Shown here one piece after another: positions 46,110 through 55,616 of a stretch of 64,000 bases of DNA. The stretch's first letter is position 1, and every line of letters starts with the position of its first letter. The stretch comes from Uranotaenia lowii (Eukaryota > Arthropoda > Insecta > Diptera > Culicidae). Under the pieces are notes generated by a model. It saw only the letters and a program-made list of their open reading frames with translations. It did no database searches and was not told the origin of the DNA. A program made the position numbers and the translations under genes. Where the stretch lies: positions 427,409,324 through 427,473,323 of the forward strand of contig NC_073692.1 in the NCBI RefSeq assembly GCF_029784155.1, in the 5' to 3' direction.

Positions 46110-48056
46110 AACAATCCGGCTCACGGTATTCTCCAATATACCGGAGGTCCCGGATTTCATAACTGGAGTTTTCGTGTTCGAGCCTTTCTTGAAGCGATGG
46201 GCGTCGACCACGTGTTGGAACTAGAAGCACCAGCGGAACTGGCAGAGGCAAGGAGATTTGCACAGGAGGACCGGAAGGCAAGAAGCTTCATCTTTGAATT
46301 TCTGGGGGACGATTGTCTAGAAATCGTTCGGGAGAAACGGACGGCGAGAACAATGTGGCAGGGACTGGAAAACACTTTCGCGAAAAAGTCCCTGGCCACA
46401 CAGAACCTCGTCAGGAAGCAGATCGGAAGCCTCAAGTTGCGAGAAGGTGATTCCATGCGCTCACATCTGGTGGCGTATGAGGATCTGGTCCGGCAATTGC
46501 AAGTGGCCGGAGGAACGTTGACCGAAGCAGATAAGGTAATCATGCTCTTTGGGACCCTTCCGGAGACATATGATCCGTTGGTGACAGCGTTGGAAAATCT
46601 CGATGACGACCAACTAACGCTGGAGGTAGCTAAGCAACGGTTGCTAGGACAGGAAGTGAAGGAAAAAACACGTCTCCAAACAACCATCGAGGAAAATTTA
46701 ACTGCGTTTTCCGGAAACCGGTTGAATTTTAAAACCAAGCCGAAATCGATTTTCAACAGGACCTGCTACAAATGCGGAAAGAAGGGCCACCTGTATAAAG
46801 ATTGCCAGGCCAAGGAAGCAATTACAGTAGCTGAATGCTCCAAAGCCATTAGTTTTATGGCTCGTAGGAGCAGATCGAATAGAAGACGGTTAATATTCAA
46901 ACTCGATTCAGGATCGAGTGACCATCTCATCAACGATTGCGGATGGTTCAAGTCGACAAGCAGCCTCGTGGATCCTGTACAAATCAACGTCGCCAAAGAT
47001 GGACAGTCTCTGATATCGAAATTAAAAGGAACCATCGAAGGCCAAAGCAATAAAGGTGTCGAAGTTGAAATTCGTGATGTGCTCTACGTTCCGGAGCTCC
47101 GTGAAAATCTTTTGTCCGTTAAGAAGTTGGCCAGAGCAGGGATTACCGTTACTTTCTGCGATAACAAAGCAGTGTTGCAGAAGCACAACGTAGTCGTGGC
47201 AACGGCATTTTTGAAGGAAAATCTTTACGAGATGGAAATCGATGCGGATGTTGCAGTGGCAAATTTGTGTCAAGCGGATTCCCACCTCGGAAACATCCAA
47301 CAGTTGGTTGAATACCGAATGATTGTTCCAACTACGTACGAGCCAGAGGGGGAAACTGGTGAAATCGACTCGCCCATAGTTGATTGGCACGAAGAAATTG
47401 AAGCTTGTTCCGAATGGATACCTGTAGAAGATGACGAAATTAATGTTGGCGAGAACTTTGAACAAGTTCGAGTGGAAATCATCGATGAATCTCCTGCGCT
47501 CCCCTCGCACCTAGAACGCCACGAGTCCCTGGGACAACGATCGGCGAGGCACAGCGAAAGGGAGCGCTCGCTCCCCGGTAAGTTTACCGATTATTATGTT
47601 AGTAACCAGGCAACTACCGGTAGTACTTTTCTCTCAGATGAACCGACGAGGAATGGTGAAACCGAAGTCCACTCCCAGATGTCGTTTCAAATGGTAAAGG
47701 ATCGAATCACATCGATGGGAATCAACGTATGGCAGCTGATGTCGTGCCCAAGGAAGGTGAAACAATTTCGTCCCATGTTGGTTTCCCGCATGCAGCTGAT
47801 CAACAAGCTGGTCACACTCTTGTTGTTCTGGTTGGACATGATGGTTCCAGTTTCCATCTATTCGATGATGGATCGGCGTTTCTGTTCAGGATCTTCAATC
47901 AACAGTTTTTTTATGTCAATACCTGAAGACCCCCGGAAATCCATTTTTGAAGGAAAGCTGTTCTTCCGGTGCTGGAAGGAGAAAATCAAAAGAGTATATT
48001 TTCGAAGACTTAAGATATCCGCCGGTTCCCTCAAATCCTTGGGATTGACCTCTTGA
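46098..48056 (+). CDS. Copia gag-protease polyprotein, pol deleted
   Basis: A 652-residue frame starting MGTQNNPAHG. The frame continues upstream into the LTR, but this ATG is the first one after it. Residues about 15-200 are the copia-type gag (UBN2 family). A CCHC zinc knuckle, CYKCGKKGHLYKDC, starts at residue 223. The aspartic protease motif LDSGSSDHL is near residue 270, followed by the usual DVLYVPELRENLLSVKKL stretch. After about residue 390 the expected pre-integrase and integrase domains are absent. An acidic, serine-rich hinge (near residues 400-530) follows and then sequence without domains, probably out of frame. Gag would form virus-like particles and the protease would process it. 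The protein cannot integrate or copy DNA. Confidence 0.9.
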   Translation: MGTQNNPAHGILQYTGGPGFHNWSFRVRAFLEAMGVDHVLELEAPAELAEARRFAQEDRKARSFIFEFLGDDCLEIVREKRTARTMWQGLENTFAKKSLATQNLVRKQIGSLKLREGDSMRSHLVAYEDLVRQLQVAGGTLTEADKVIMLFGTLPETYDPLVTALENLDDDQLTLEVAKQRLLGQEVKEKTRLQTTIEENLTAFSGNRLNFKTKPKSIFNRTCYKCGKKGHLYKDCQAKEAITVAECSKAISFMARRSRSNRRRLIFKLDSGSSDHLINDCGWFKSTSSLVDPVQINVAKDGQSLISKLKGTIEGQSNKGVEVEIRDVLYVPELRENLLSVKKLARAGITVTFCDNKAVLQKHNVVVATAFLKENLYEMEIDADVAVANLCQADSHLGNIQQLVEYRMIVPTTYEPEGETGEIDSPIVDWHEEIEACSEWIPVEDDEINVGENFEQVRVEIIDESPALPSHLERHESLGQRSARHSERERSLPGKFTDYYVSNQATTGSTFLSDEPTRNGETEVHSQMSFQMVKDRITSMGINVWQLMSCPRKVKQFRPMLVSRMQLINKLVTLLLFWLDMMVPVSIYSMMDRRFCSGSSINSFFMSIPEDPRKSIFEGKLFFRCWKEKIKRVYFRRLKISAGSLKSLGLTS

Positions 48057-48063
48057 GAGGGGG
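48053..48063 (+). promoter_or_regulatory. Polypurine tract of copia derivative
   Basis: TTGAGAGGGGG lies immediately before the 3' LTR, the expected site for plus-strand priming. Confidence 0.85.
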
Positions 48064-48222
48064 TGTTGAATCTAAGCAATCGGGCAATCGAGCTGTAATT
48101 TTTTCAAGCTCCCCTCTACTAAGTTAGTTCTTATCAAACCTCCCAACTGTTCAGTTCAGTACCCAAATAAAAGCTTCAGTTGTAAATCCATTGCGTTGTT
48201 CTTTCTTATACGGATTACAACA
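48064..48222 (+). repeat. 3' LTR of copia derivative
   Basis: 159 bp, matching the 5' LTR except at two positions. It is followed directly by the AAAAC target duplication. Confidence 0.97.
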
Positions 48223-48381
48223 AAAACTTTGTGTAATAGCAAATATATTTCAAATTTGTTTTAAACATTTGAAAACTCATGAAAACTTCCATCATTGTAC
48301 TCTTTGAACAATTGAGTCTAAAAAGGTGGTGTATAATAAAGACAATTTAATTGACAATCCGGCGAAAAATTTAGAACTATA

Positions 48382-48525
48382 TGTGGCATTCTAAGCAATA
48401 GTTTATAATCAACATCCAATAGACTGATCTAAGCTAAGCGTGCAACGAACGGATAAACTCCATGAACGAGCTCAACGAGTCAGTCAGAAAAGGACCCTTG
48501 TACGAACCAGAAGCAAGATTGCACA
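48382..48525 (+). repeat. 5' LTR of LARD-like element
   Basis: 144 bp from TGTGGCATTCTAAG to AAGATTGCACA, identical to 51587-51730. It is followed by TTGGCGATTCAGGCC, where a TGG one base after the LTR could begin a primer site. I could not match it to a tRNA with confidence. Confidence 0.95.
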
Positions 48526-48984
48526 TTGGCGATTCAGGCCAGGTTGTTGCCGTTTGTGTACGGAGGCAGTGGGGCCGGAACGAGTTTGTCTGAAAGCAGC
48601 TGCCGCGATGGTCGTCATAATTTTGCTCCAGGTGACGGTGTGGTTTTGAGATGAAAAAAAAAACAAAAATATAAAGAGAAATAGACCGAGAAAGGTGTTT
48701 CGTTGGTATTTTTTGTATGGTTTGTCTCCCGTAGTGGTGTTACAAACAGGTGAGTGATAAAAATTGAATACAAATCATGGCCGTCAAATTCCAGAATCAA
48801 CGACGGTCAATTATTGATTGGCAGTCTGCGTGTTAAGTTTTCGTTTTCGTATAAGATACACAACACGACAATAAAACACAAAACTTGTTTTATTCTATCG
48901 ACTATTACCACATAACATCTATTGAGTTATATTTTACCCCAAATAACATAAATTTCAAATGGGTAGCTTTCCTATTGAAATAAC

Positions 48985-49990
48985 ATAAAAATTAAATTAA
49001 AATAAAATTAAGTTAAAATTAAATAAAAATCAAATTATATTAAAATTAAATTAAACTAAAATTCAAATAAAATTAAAATTGAATTAAAATTAAATTAAAA
49101 TTAAATTAAAATTAAATTAAAATTAAATTAAAATTAAATTAAAATTAAATTAAAATTAAATTAAAATTAAATTAAAATTAAATTAAAATTAAATTAAAAT
49201 TAAATTAAAATTAAATTAAAATTAAATTAAAATTAAATTAAAATTAAATTAAAATTAAATAAAAATAAAATTAAAATTAAATTAAAATTAAATTAAAATT
49301 AAATTAAAATTAAATTAAAATTAAATTAAAATTAAATTAAAATTAAATTAAAATTAAATTAAAATTAAATTAAAATTAAATTAAAATTAAATTAAAATTA
49401 AATTAAAATTAAATTAAAATTAAATTAAAATTAAATTAAAATTAAATTAAAATTAAATTAAAATTAAATTAAAATTAAATTAAAATTAAATTAAAATTAA
49501 ATTAAAATTAAATTAAAATTAAATTCAAATTAAATTAAAATTAAATTAAAATTAAATTAAAATTAAATTAAATTAAAATTAAATTAAAATTAAATTAAAA
49601 TTCAATTAAATTAAATTAAAATTAAATTAAAATTAAATTAAAATTAAATTAAAATTAAATTAAAATTAAATTAAAATTAAATTAAAATTAAATTAAAATT
49701 AAATTAAAATTAAATTAAAATTAAATTAAAATTAAATTAAAATTTGATTAAAATTGAATTAAAATTAAATTAAATTAAAATTAATTCAAAATTAAATTTA
49801 ATTAAAATTAAAATTAAATTAAATTTATTTAAAATTGAAGTTAAATAAAATTTAATTCAAAGTGAATTAAAATTTAATTGAAATTAAATTCAAGTTGCAT
49901 TAAAATTAAATTGAAAAAAAAATAAAATTAAAATTTAATTTGAAAAAAAATTAAAATTCAATGAAAATTGAATTTAAAGTCAATTTAAGT
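48985..49990. repeat. 11-bp AT satellite inside LARD-like element
   Basis: About 1 kb of ATTAAAATTAA units, near-perfect from 49080 to 49740 (about 60 copies) and degenerate at both edges. Occasional 5-6 bp deletions and AAATTCAA variants occur. It contains no G or C in the core, so it is effectively non-coding. Confidence 0.95.
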
Positions 49991-50209
49991 TAAATTAAAA
50001 TAAAAGTATATCAAATTCAAATTTAACTAAAATTAAATAAAAATAAAAATGAAAAGAAATAAATAAATGGAAACAGGAATGAATGACAAAAAAAAATTGA
50101 AATAACACAGATATAAAATAACCCATAAATTTACCCATCTCAAAAGCTCTTCAGCAGAATTAAGCTAACGGCAGTGCCTCCATTTAAAAAAAAAGGAAAA
50201 GTAAGAAAA

Positions 50210-50735
50210 GCCGGGTTTAGCCCATGGCAATGCACAACAGCCGAGTTTGCGCTCATGGCAGTGCTGGCATCGAAAATAAGAAAAGCCGGGTTTAGCCCAT
50301 GGCAATGCACAAAAGCCGAGTTTTAGCTCATGGCAGTGCCGGCATCGAAAATAAATAAAGCCGGGTTTAGCCCATGGCAATGCACAAAAGCCGAGTTTTA
50401 GCTCATGGCAGTGCCGGCATCGAAAATAAGAAAAACCAGATTTAGCCCATGGCAATGCACAACAGCCGAGTTTTAGCTCATGGCAGTGCCAACATTGAAA
50501 ATAAGAAAAGCCGGGTTTAGCCCATGGCAATGCACAAAAGCCGAGTTTTAGCTCATGGCAGTGCCGGCATCGAAAATAAATAAAGCCGGGTTTAGCCCAT
50601 GGCAATGCACAAAAGCCGAGTTTTAGCTCATGGCAGTGCCGACATCGAAAATTAGAAAAGCCGGGGTTAGCCCATGGCAATGCACAAAGCCGAGTTTAGC
50701 TCATGGCAGTGCCTACATATAAAACAAGAGTAGCT
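50210..50735. repeat. 75-bp tandem repeat of paired half-units
   Basis: Seven units start at 50210, 50285, 50360, 50435, 50510, 50585 and 50660, exactly 75 bases apart, with a decayed eighth near 50731. Each has two related halves: GCCGGGTTTAGCCCATGGCA-ATGCAC and GCCGAGTTTTAGCTCATGGC-AGTGCC. The first can fold GGG-TTTA-GCCC and the second GAG-TTTTA-GCTC, so the difference keeps base pairing. The 171-codon minus-strand frame exists because 75 is a multiple of three. It lies antisense to the element and I do not regard it as coding. Confidence 0.93.
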
Positions 50736-51575
50736 AGGTTTATCCCATTTCAATGCATTTTAGTCGAGTTAAGCTCATGACCGTGCACTTGGAAAAACAA
50801 ATAAATAAATAACCACATTGCTGTTATGTCAGTCTAAAATATCTAAGAAAAAAAAACACAACAACTTAAGAAGAGAAAATCAGATATTTAGCAAATATAT
50901 CTAGCTGGAAAAAATGATTAAAACAGCTTTATTTTGCTGGAAAATTATGAAGAGCTCAATATTATTAAAAAAAAATCAGAGGTTAAGGAAAACTGCAAAA
51001 AAAAAAAACTTCATCAATATTAGACATAAGATATTACTAAATAATTGAGCAAAATACTTGATTTTGCGAAATAGGTATGTCGACAAAAGAATATGCAATG
51101 CAAATGGAAAAGTTCTTGCATAAAAAAAATGAAGCAGAAAAACCGAATAATATTGTGTAAAAAAAAAAGGAAAATCGACGAAATACAGGAATTCTATTGT
51201 AAGATCATAGTTGATTTTTTTACTGGCAAGGGGAGAAAGAGTGATGGTAGAAATTTAATATGGTTTATTAGCTTCCGGAAATTCTGGAGATTTAAGTCGA
51301 GGTTTATATACTTTGCAAAGGTTTGATAAATATATACAAAGTTGGAATGGATCCAAAGCATGGCGAATCAAGTAAAATTGAGCCACATGTTATAAATTAT
51401 GAACAAGAACTAGTTGGGGTTTATATGTCAAACCAGCATTAATTGAATCTTGATAATAATCATAATAAGAAAACGAATATCAAAATATGTATATATATAC
51501 ATTTATCTTCATATATTAAAAACATAAGAAAGTGGAGGATTTGAACTTTAAAACCGTTGGCCTATCTTATTTTAG
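50736..51575. other. A-rich 3' interior of the LARD-like element
   Basis: Continuation of the element between the 75-bp repeats and the polypurine tract. It has long A runs, a lysine-rich chance frame at 51093-51326 and no recognisable domain. Confidence 0.6.
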
Positions 51576-51586
51576 CAAGGGGAGAA
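51574..51586 (+). promoter_or_regulatory. Polypurine tract of LARD-like element
   Basis: AGCAAGGGGAGAA sits directly before the 3' LTR, the expected plus-strand primer site. Confidence 0.85.
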
Positions 51587-51730
51587 TGTGGCATTCTAAG
51601 CAATAGTTTATAATCAACATCCAATAGACTGATCTAAGCTAAGCGTGCAACGAACGGATAAACTCCATGAACGAGCTCAACGAGTCAGTCAGAAAAGGAC
51701 CCTTGTACGAACCAGAAGCAAGATTGCACA
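51587..51730 (+). repeat. 3' LTR of LARD-like element
   Basis: 144 bp identical to the 5' LTR, followed by the CTATA target duplication. Confidence 0.95.
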
Positions 51731-51779
51731 CTATACTCATTTGGAAGCAATTTGAACAATATTTTCTTCTTACCAACTA

Positions 51780-52160
51780 GGTTTACATTGAGTTGGATGA
51801 ATGTGCTCCAAAAACGGTTAACGGAATCAGAATCTTATTGTAATGCAAAGAACATCAGAATTATTTAGTATTGTCTTATATAGTTATATCAGAAACTTTA
51901 AATTTTCAAACGTTTTCATTTGATTTTTCATTTAAAAAAAAAGTTTGATACAACTTACCTCTTTTTCTTAGCAGGGTGTAAATCGCATGTTTTTGTCAAT
52001 TTAAAAATAACTGAAAAATAAACCAATAATTTTTCTTACTACGTCAATTTGAGGTCCCATCAACCTTGAAACTTTTGTTGTACAAGCGGTATGATTATTC
52101 ATGGACATTAAGTTTTAAGAGTCTTGAATGGTGTCCCAGTTGACGGTGAGCCTTTATTAG
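51780..52160. mobile_element. Partial copy of the CCGTCAA MITE
   Basis: Matches the right half of the 7560-8324 element in order: CATTTGATTTTTCA, ACTACGTCAATTTG, CCATCAACCTTGAAACTTTT. It ends in CCCAGTTGACGG at 52142-52153. The left end is missing or too diverged to see. Confidence 0.75.
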
Positions 52161-52730
52161 GCCTTAGTCAATTCTTTGGCTATGTAATTTTTACGAAATT
52201 TTCATGAACTGAGTTAGAATTCTTACTAAAATCACTTTAATATTTTTTGAAACACTTTAAACATTTCCGAATGATTCATTTTTGAAATTCTAAATCCAGG
52301 AGATAGTTTATCGAAAGTTAAAAAAGTAATTAATACTTAGAAAACAAATTGCAGATACTTTTGTTTAATTTTTGATTTCTCATATATCTTCAGAAAAGGT
52401 AATAAAAAATGAAAACAAAAAGGTCCAATCTTTTTTCGATTATTTCAAATTAATTTTTGTGTTCGAAAAAGTTGTTCTTTAGCTTTAAATCTACACTTCG
52501 ATTTCATTTTGAGATTTTAAAAGTGTTGCCAGAATTATTTATAATTTGTTCAAAGGAAATGTTCACCTTTATTCAACTTAAAGACGTTTGAAGGTCGCCT
52601 TAGAGTTGTCCATCAAAACTAAATTTTGCTCAGTTTGTTATCTTTAAAAAAGATCAATATAAGGGGGTGGGAGCAGTGAATTGATGGCTTTCAAAAACCT
52701 TCATATAACTATGGGACACCCTAATATAAG
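52161..52730. other. Non-coding stretch
   Basis: AT-rich, no frame, no paired terminal repeats. Nothing recognised. Confidence 0.35.
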
Positions 52731-52732
52731 TA

Positions 52733-53645
52733 GGGGAGAGTGGGGTATCGTGGGCCATGGGGAAACGTGGGCCACTTTTAATATCTCAAATGTGTGTTGA
52801 GATAAAAATCTCAAACCAACTGTCATCGTCGTCGCTTTGCGTGAGCATATATTCCTATATGTTGTTGACTGAAATACGCATCAAACGCTTCTTTTATTTA
52901 TCAAGCTTAAAAAAGTTAGAAAAATTTACTTACATAATTAAAAAAAACACCCGCTAACTTCATCGATGGGGAACGTAAAGTGCATAACAAAAATATGCTC
53001 ATACGCTTATGATCTTAGTTTTGTCATGATCTTTCACGTGGAAAAGGAATTTTTGATGAAACATCAATAAGTCACACAAACGCAACCAATTTGCAAATCA
53101 TAGCTTGTGGGGAATCGTGGGCCACACATCTTGAATCACCTATATTATTATGTTTTTATACACATTCGAAACTTAAAATACGTTTTTCCTATCTGTAAAG
53201 TTTTCTTATGCCAAATGAAGGGATATGAAAAATATTTTGTCCATCCTATATGAGAAATTTTGCCAAAACGTTCGCGAGCCAGGTTTTGGAATCTATGCGA
53301 TGATACACAGCTCTATTTTTTATTTCATTATCTGAAATTGCTTTAAAATAACGAAATGAATTAAAAAATCACAGTTTTGGTTCAACTCATAAACTTTGCA
53401 TGTTATTTGGTCAATTTGGATTTGGTGGCCCACGATTCCCCACCATTTTTCAAAATCCAAAATATATTGCTTTTTTTCAAACAGTCAGAATTTGGGGAAA
53501 ATAACTTATTAAAAATTTTAAAAAAATACCTTATGATACCTTGAAAATGTAGAAAACCATACCATTTTTATTTTCATTTTATCTTTAATAATAAAGAAGT
53601 TATGGAACAACGAAAAAAAGTGGCCCATGATTCCCCACTCTCCCA
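52733..53645. mobile_element. Full-length GGGAGAGTGGGG-family MITE
   Basis: A 913-bp element with ends GGGGAGAGTGGGGTATCGTG and the complement of TGGGAGAGTGGGGAATCATG. It is flanked by TA on each side (52731-52732, 53646-53647), as for Tc1/mariner-type MITEs. Internal blocks such as GGCCCACGATTCCCCAC echo the ends in inverted orientation. There is no transposase. It is the best copy of a family also seen at 4131, 4963 and 8981. Confidence 0.88.
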
Positions 53646-53647
53646 TA

Positions 53648-54703
53648 CCAGACAAAATCTTGATCAAAGACTTTTCCATGTGCTCATTGTAAATTTAGTT
53701 TCCCCCCCGAGGAAAAGTTCACATTCTTTGTACGGAAGTCGGTACTTTGAAAGTGCGTTTCCGATATGCAATTAGCTTAGAACTGCATTCGCATTCTCAT
53801 TCTCATTCATCCGATAGATAGGTAGCTGCAGATACAGGAAAGATAGTTCCAACATTTCCCCGGAGGCCATTCGTACCGATGAAGATGGTAAGCGTTTTGG
53901 AGCAGGAAAAAATCGACAATAATTCAATATTTTCTCGGAATCGTCGTCGTAGAACTGGCTTGGTTAGCTCATCGCAATGTGGCAAGTGTAGTGAATGAAA
54001 CTAACTTCCGTATGCCAACGATTTTCCGTCTGCTAATAAAACGAGAGTAGTTACCTGCTATAGGTAGATACTTTCGAGAAGGTAACATCTGGTCCCGTTT
54101 GATTCATTGCCGTCGAGGGCAGAACTTCCACTGCGGTGAACCCGTTAAAGTGCATAATGCGGTTTCGAGGTCACTGGTTCATCCGGGTAAAATCACAGCT
54201 GGGATGAGATGGGATAGGATGGTTGATTCGGTCGATTCCTACCGATGATGCGAGATGGCAAACTATCCAACCAGAGAACGATATAAACCGCGCTGATTGC
54301 AAACAAGCTCTTGAAGTACCATCAGGTGCTGCTACTGCTATTTGAGCAAAGAAGACAATCAACTGCATTAATTAGACGTCGGTTGTGCGGAAGATGGATC
54401 ACGCGATGAAAGGACCATTTCTAACGAGACGTAGGTACAAAGTATCTCATCTCTGAGCAGCCACTGGCGATGTAAGAAATAGCTGTGGTTGGAAGTGACG
54501 GTTTTTTTTTCTCCTGATTAGCATTAAATCTTGAATCGTTGACTAATTAAGTTGAACGAGCGCTATAAAATTATATGTCTAGTTTTTGTACATGTTTCTA
54601 TACACACTCTTAGTGAATACTACAAAAAAAAACTAAGTGAAAAGAAGTCAAAACAAACCGTAAATGCTGGAAAAAAGTATGTAGCAAGGTTGATACGTAT
54701 TAG
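53648..54703. other. Probable single-copy host DNA
   Basis: Balanced composition from about 53700 to 54500 and no repeats. The minus-strand frames at 53803-53985 and 54171-54368 are short and without domains. Nothing specific recognised. Confidence 0.4.
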
Positions 54704-54705
54704 TA

Positions 54706-55614
54706 TAGGGCTAGGTGGGGTAATTATGAACAAAATTACTTAGTTTTTTATACTATTTATCCGCTCAAACAAGTATCTCTTTAATTTTAAAATTCTGGAA
54801 AGTAACCAAAAATGAATTACTGGATCCTTTTACCATTTGAGGATTTTTTTTTCTAATTTTTAAGTTTCAGCTTGTGGGTGTAAAACGTTTGTTCATAATT
54901 ACCCCCTTGTCTATGGGGTAATTATGAACACTGTTACGATTTTTGTTACGTGATGACTTTTGATATTGGCCATATTCCTTGATTGAAACCACCTCTAAAC
55001 AGTGCATTGTAGTGAGATTTGTTGATTTTTATAATTTGCTGTTAAAGAGTTATGAGCTATTTTAAGTTTTATATAGGTGGGAGGCATCTTTTTATATTAT
55101 CACAGATCCACAGTTCTAAAAATCTTATAAAATAATTTTCTTGGCTTATTTCCAAGATTTGAATGGTTATCGTCATTTTGACGGTAAAAAGTGAATTTAA
55201 ATCATCAACCAATGCTCAGAAAAATCGTGTTCATAATAACCCCGTATCTTGAAAAATCTGGGGTAAATATGAACACTTCTTTGTGCGTGGGTGGAAATTT
55301 TTCTCAACAGAAAATTTTATCAAACCACATCAAGCATCAATAACTAAACTTATACTTTTAAAAAGAACATTTTATCTCCATTCACATTGACGGGGGAGTC
55401 AATTGATAAGACTCGTTTCAAAACGATTTTCGTTTCTCAGAGACATGAATTTTGTTAATAACTGTAACTACAAAATTTATACAGTTAGGTCTGCAAGTTA
55501 TTACTGTAACTTATCAATAGAATGACAGACTATCACATTTGATCAGTTTTGAGATCCTACTATGACCCGAACTGCGCTTACGGCGTTTGTTCTTAATTAC
55601 CTCACTTAGCCCTA
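54706..55614. mobile_element. TA-flanked MITE with repeated GGGGTAATTATGAACA
   Basis: Left end TAGGGCTAGGTGGGGTAATT and right end complement TAGGGCTAAGTGAGGTAATT pair well, with TA on each side (54704-54705, 55615-55616). The terminal motif GGGTAATTATGAACA recurs inside in both orientations (54891-54936 as a palindrome, and near 55228 and 55260-55276). The element therefore holds at least five copies of one putative binding word. No transposase. Confidence 0.82.
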
Positions 55615-55616
55615 TA

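Larger units (their letters stand above)
45935..48222 (+). mobile_element. Internally deleted Ty1/copia element (TR-GAG-like)
   Basis: A 2288-bp LTR element with 159-bp terminal repeats. It has a perfect 5-bp target duplication AAAAC (45930-45934, 48223-48227), a primer-binding site and a polypurine tract. The LTRs differ at only two positions (in the CAATTG/CAATCG and GTATTT/GTAATT words), so the insertion is young. The interior carries one long frame with gag and protease. The pre-integrase, integrase, reverse transcriptase and RNase H regions are not seen, about half of the usual 5 kb. It would depend on enzymes supplied by a full-length relative. Confidence 0.95.
48382..51730 (+). mobile_element. 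Protein-less LTR retrotransposon (LARD-like)
   Basis: A 3349-bp element with 144-bp terminal direct repeats that are identical base for base. It has TGTGG-CACA ends, a perfect 5-bp duplication CTATA (48377-48381, 51731-51735) and a polypurine tract at the right place. No gag, protease or pol sequence is present. The interior is a GC-richer leader (48526-48770) with a strong splice-donor-like ACAAACAGGTGAGT (48743-48756), a 1-kb 11-bp satellite, a 75-bp tandem repeat and an A-rich tail. Identical LTRs imply a very recent insertion, so the element must have been mobilised in trans. It fits the LARD class of large non-autonomous LTR elements. Confidence 0.93.

Noticed and set aside
47729..47926. 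Separate small gene inside the copia derivative
   Set aside because: It is an alternative frame within the element's 3' region, probably remnant sequence around the deletion, not an independent gene.
50165..50680. 171-codon minus-strand frame with 25-residue repeats rich in Cys/His
   Set aside because: It looks like a repeat protein, but the 75-bp unit is simply divisible by three. The frame is antisense to an LTR element and has no start context.
50210..50735. CRISPR-like array
   Set aside because: Repeats are contiguous, without unique spacers, and the DNA is eukaryotic. The 75-bp units are a tandem repeat.
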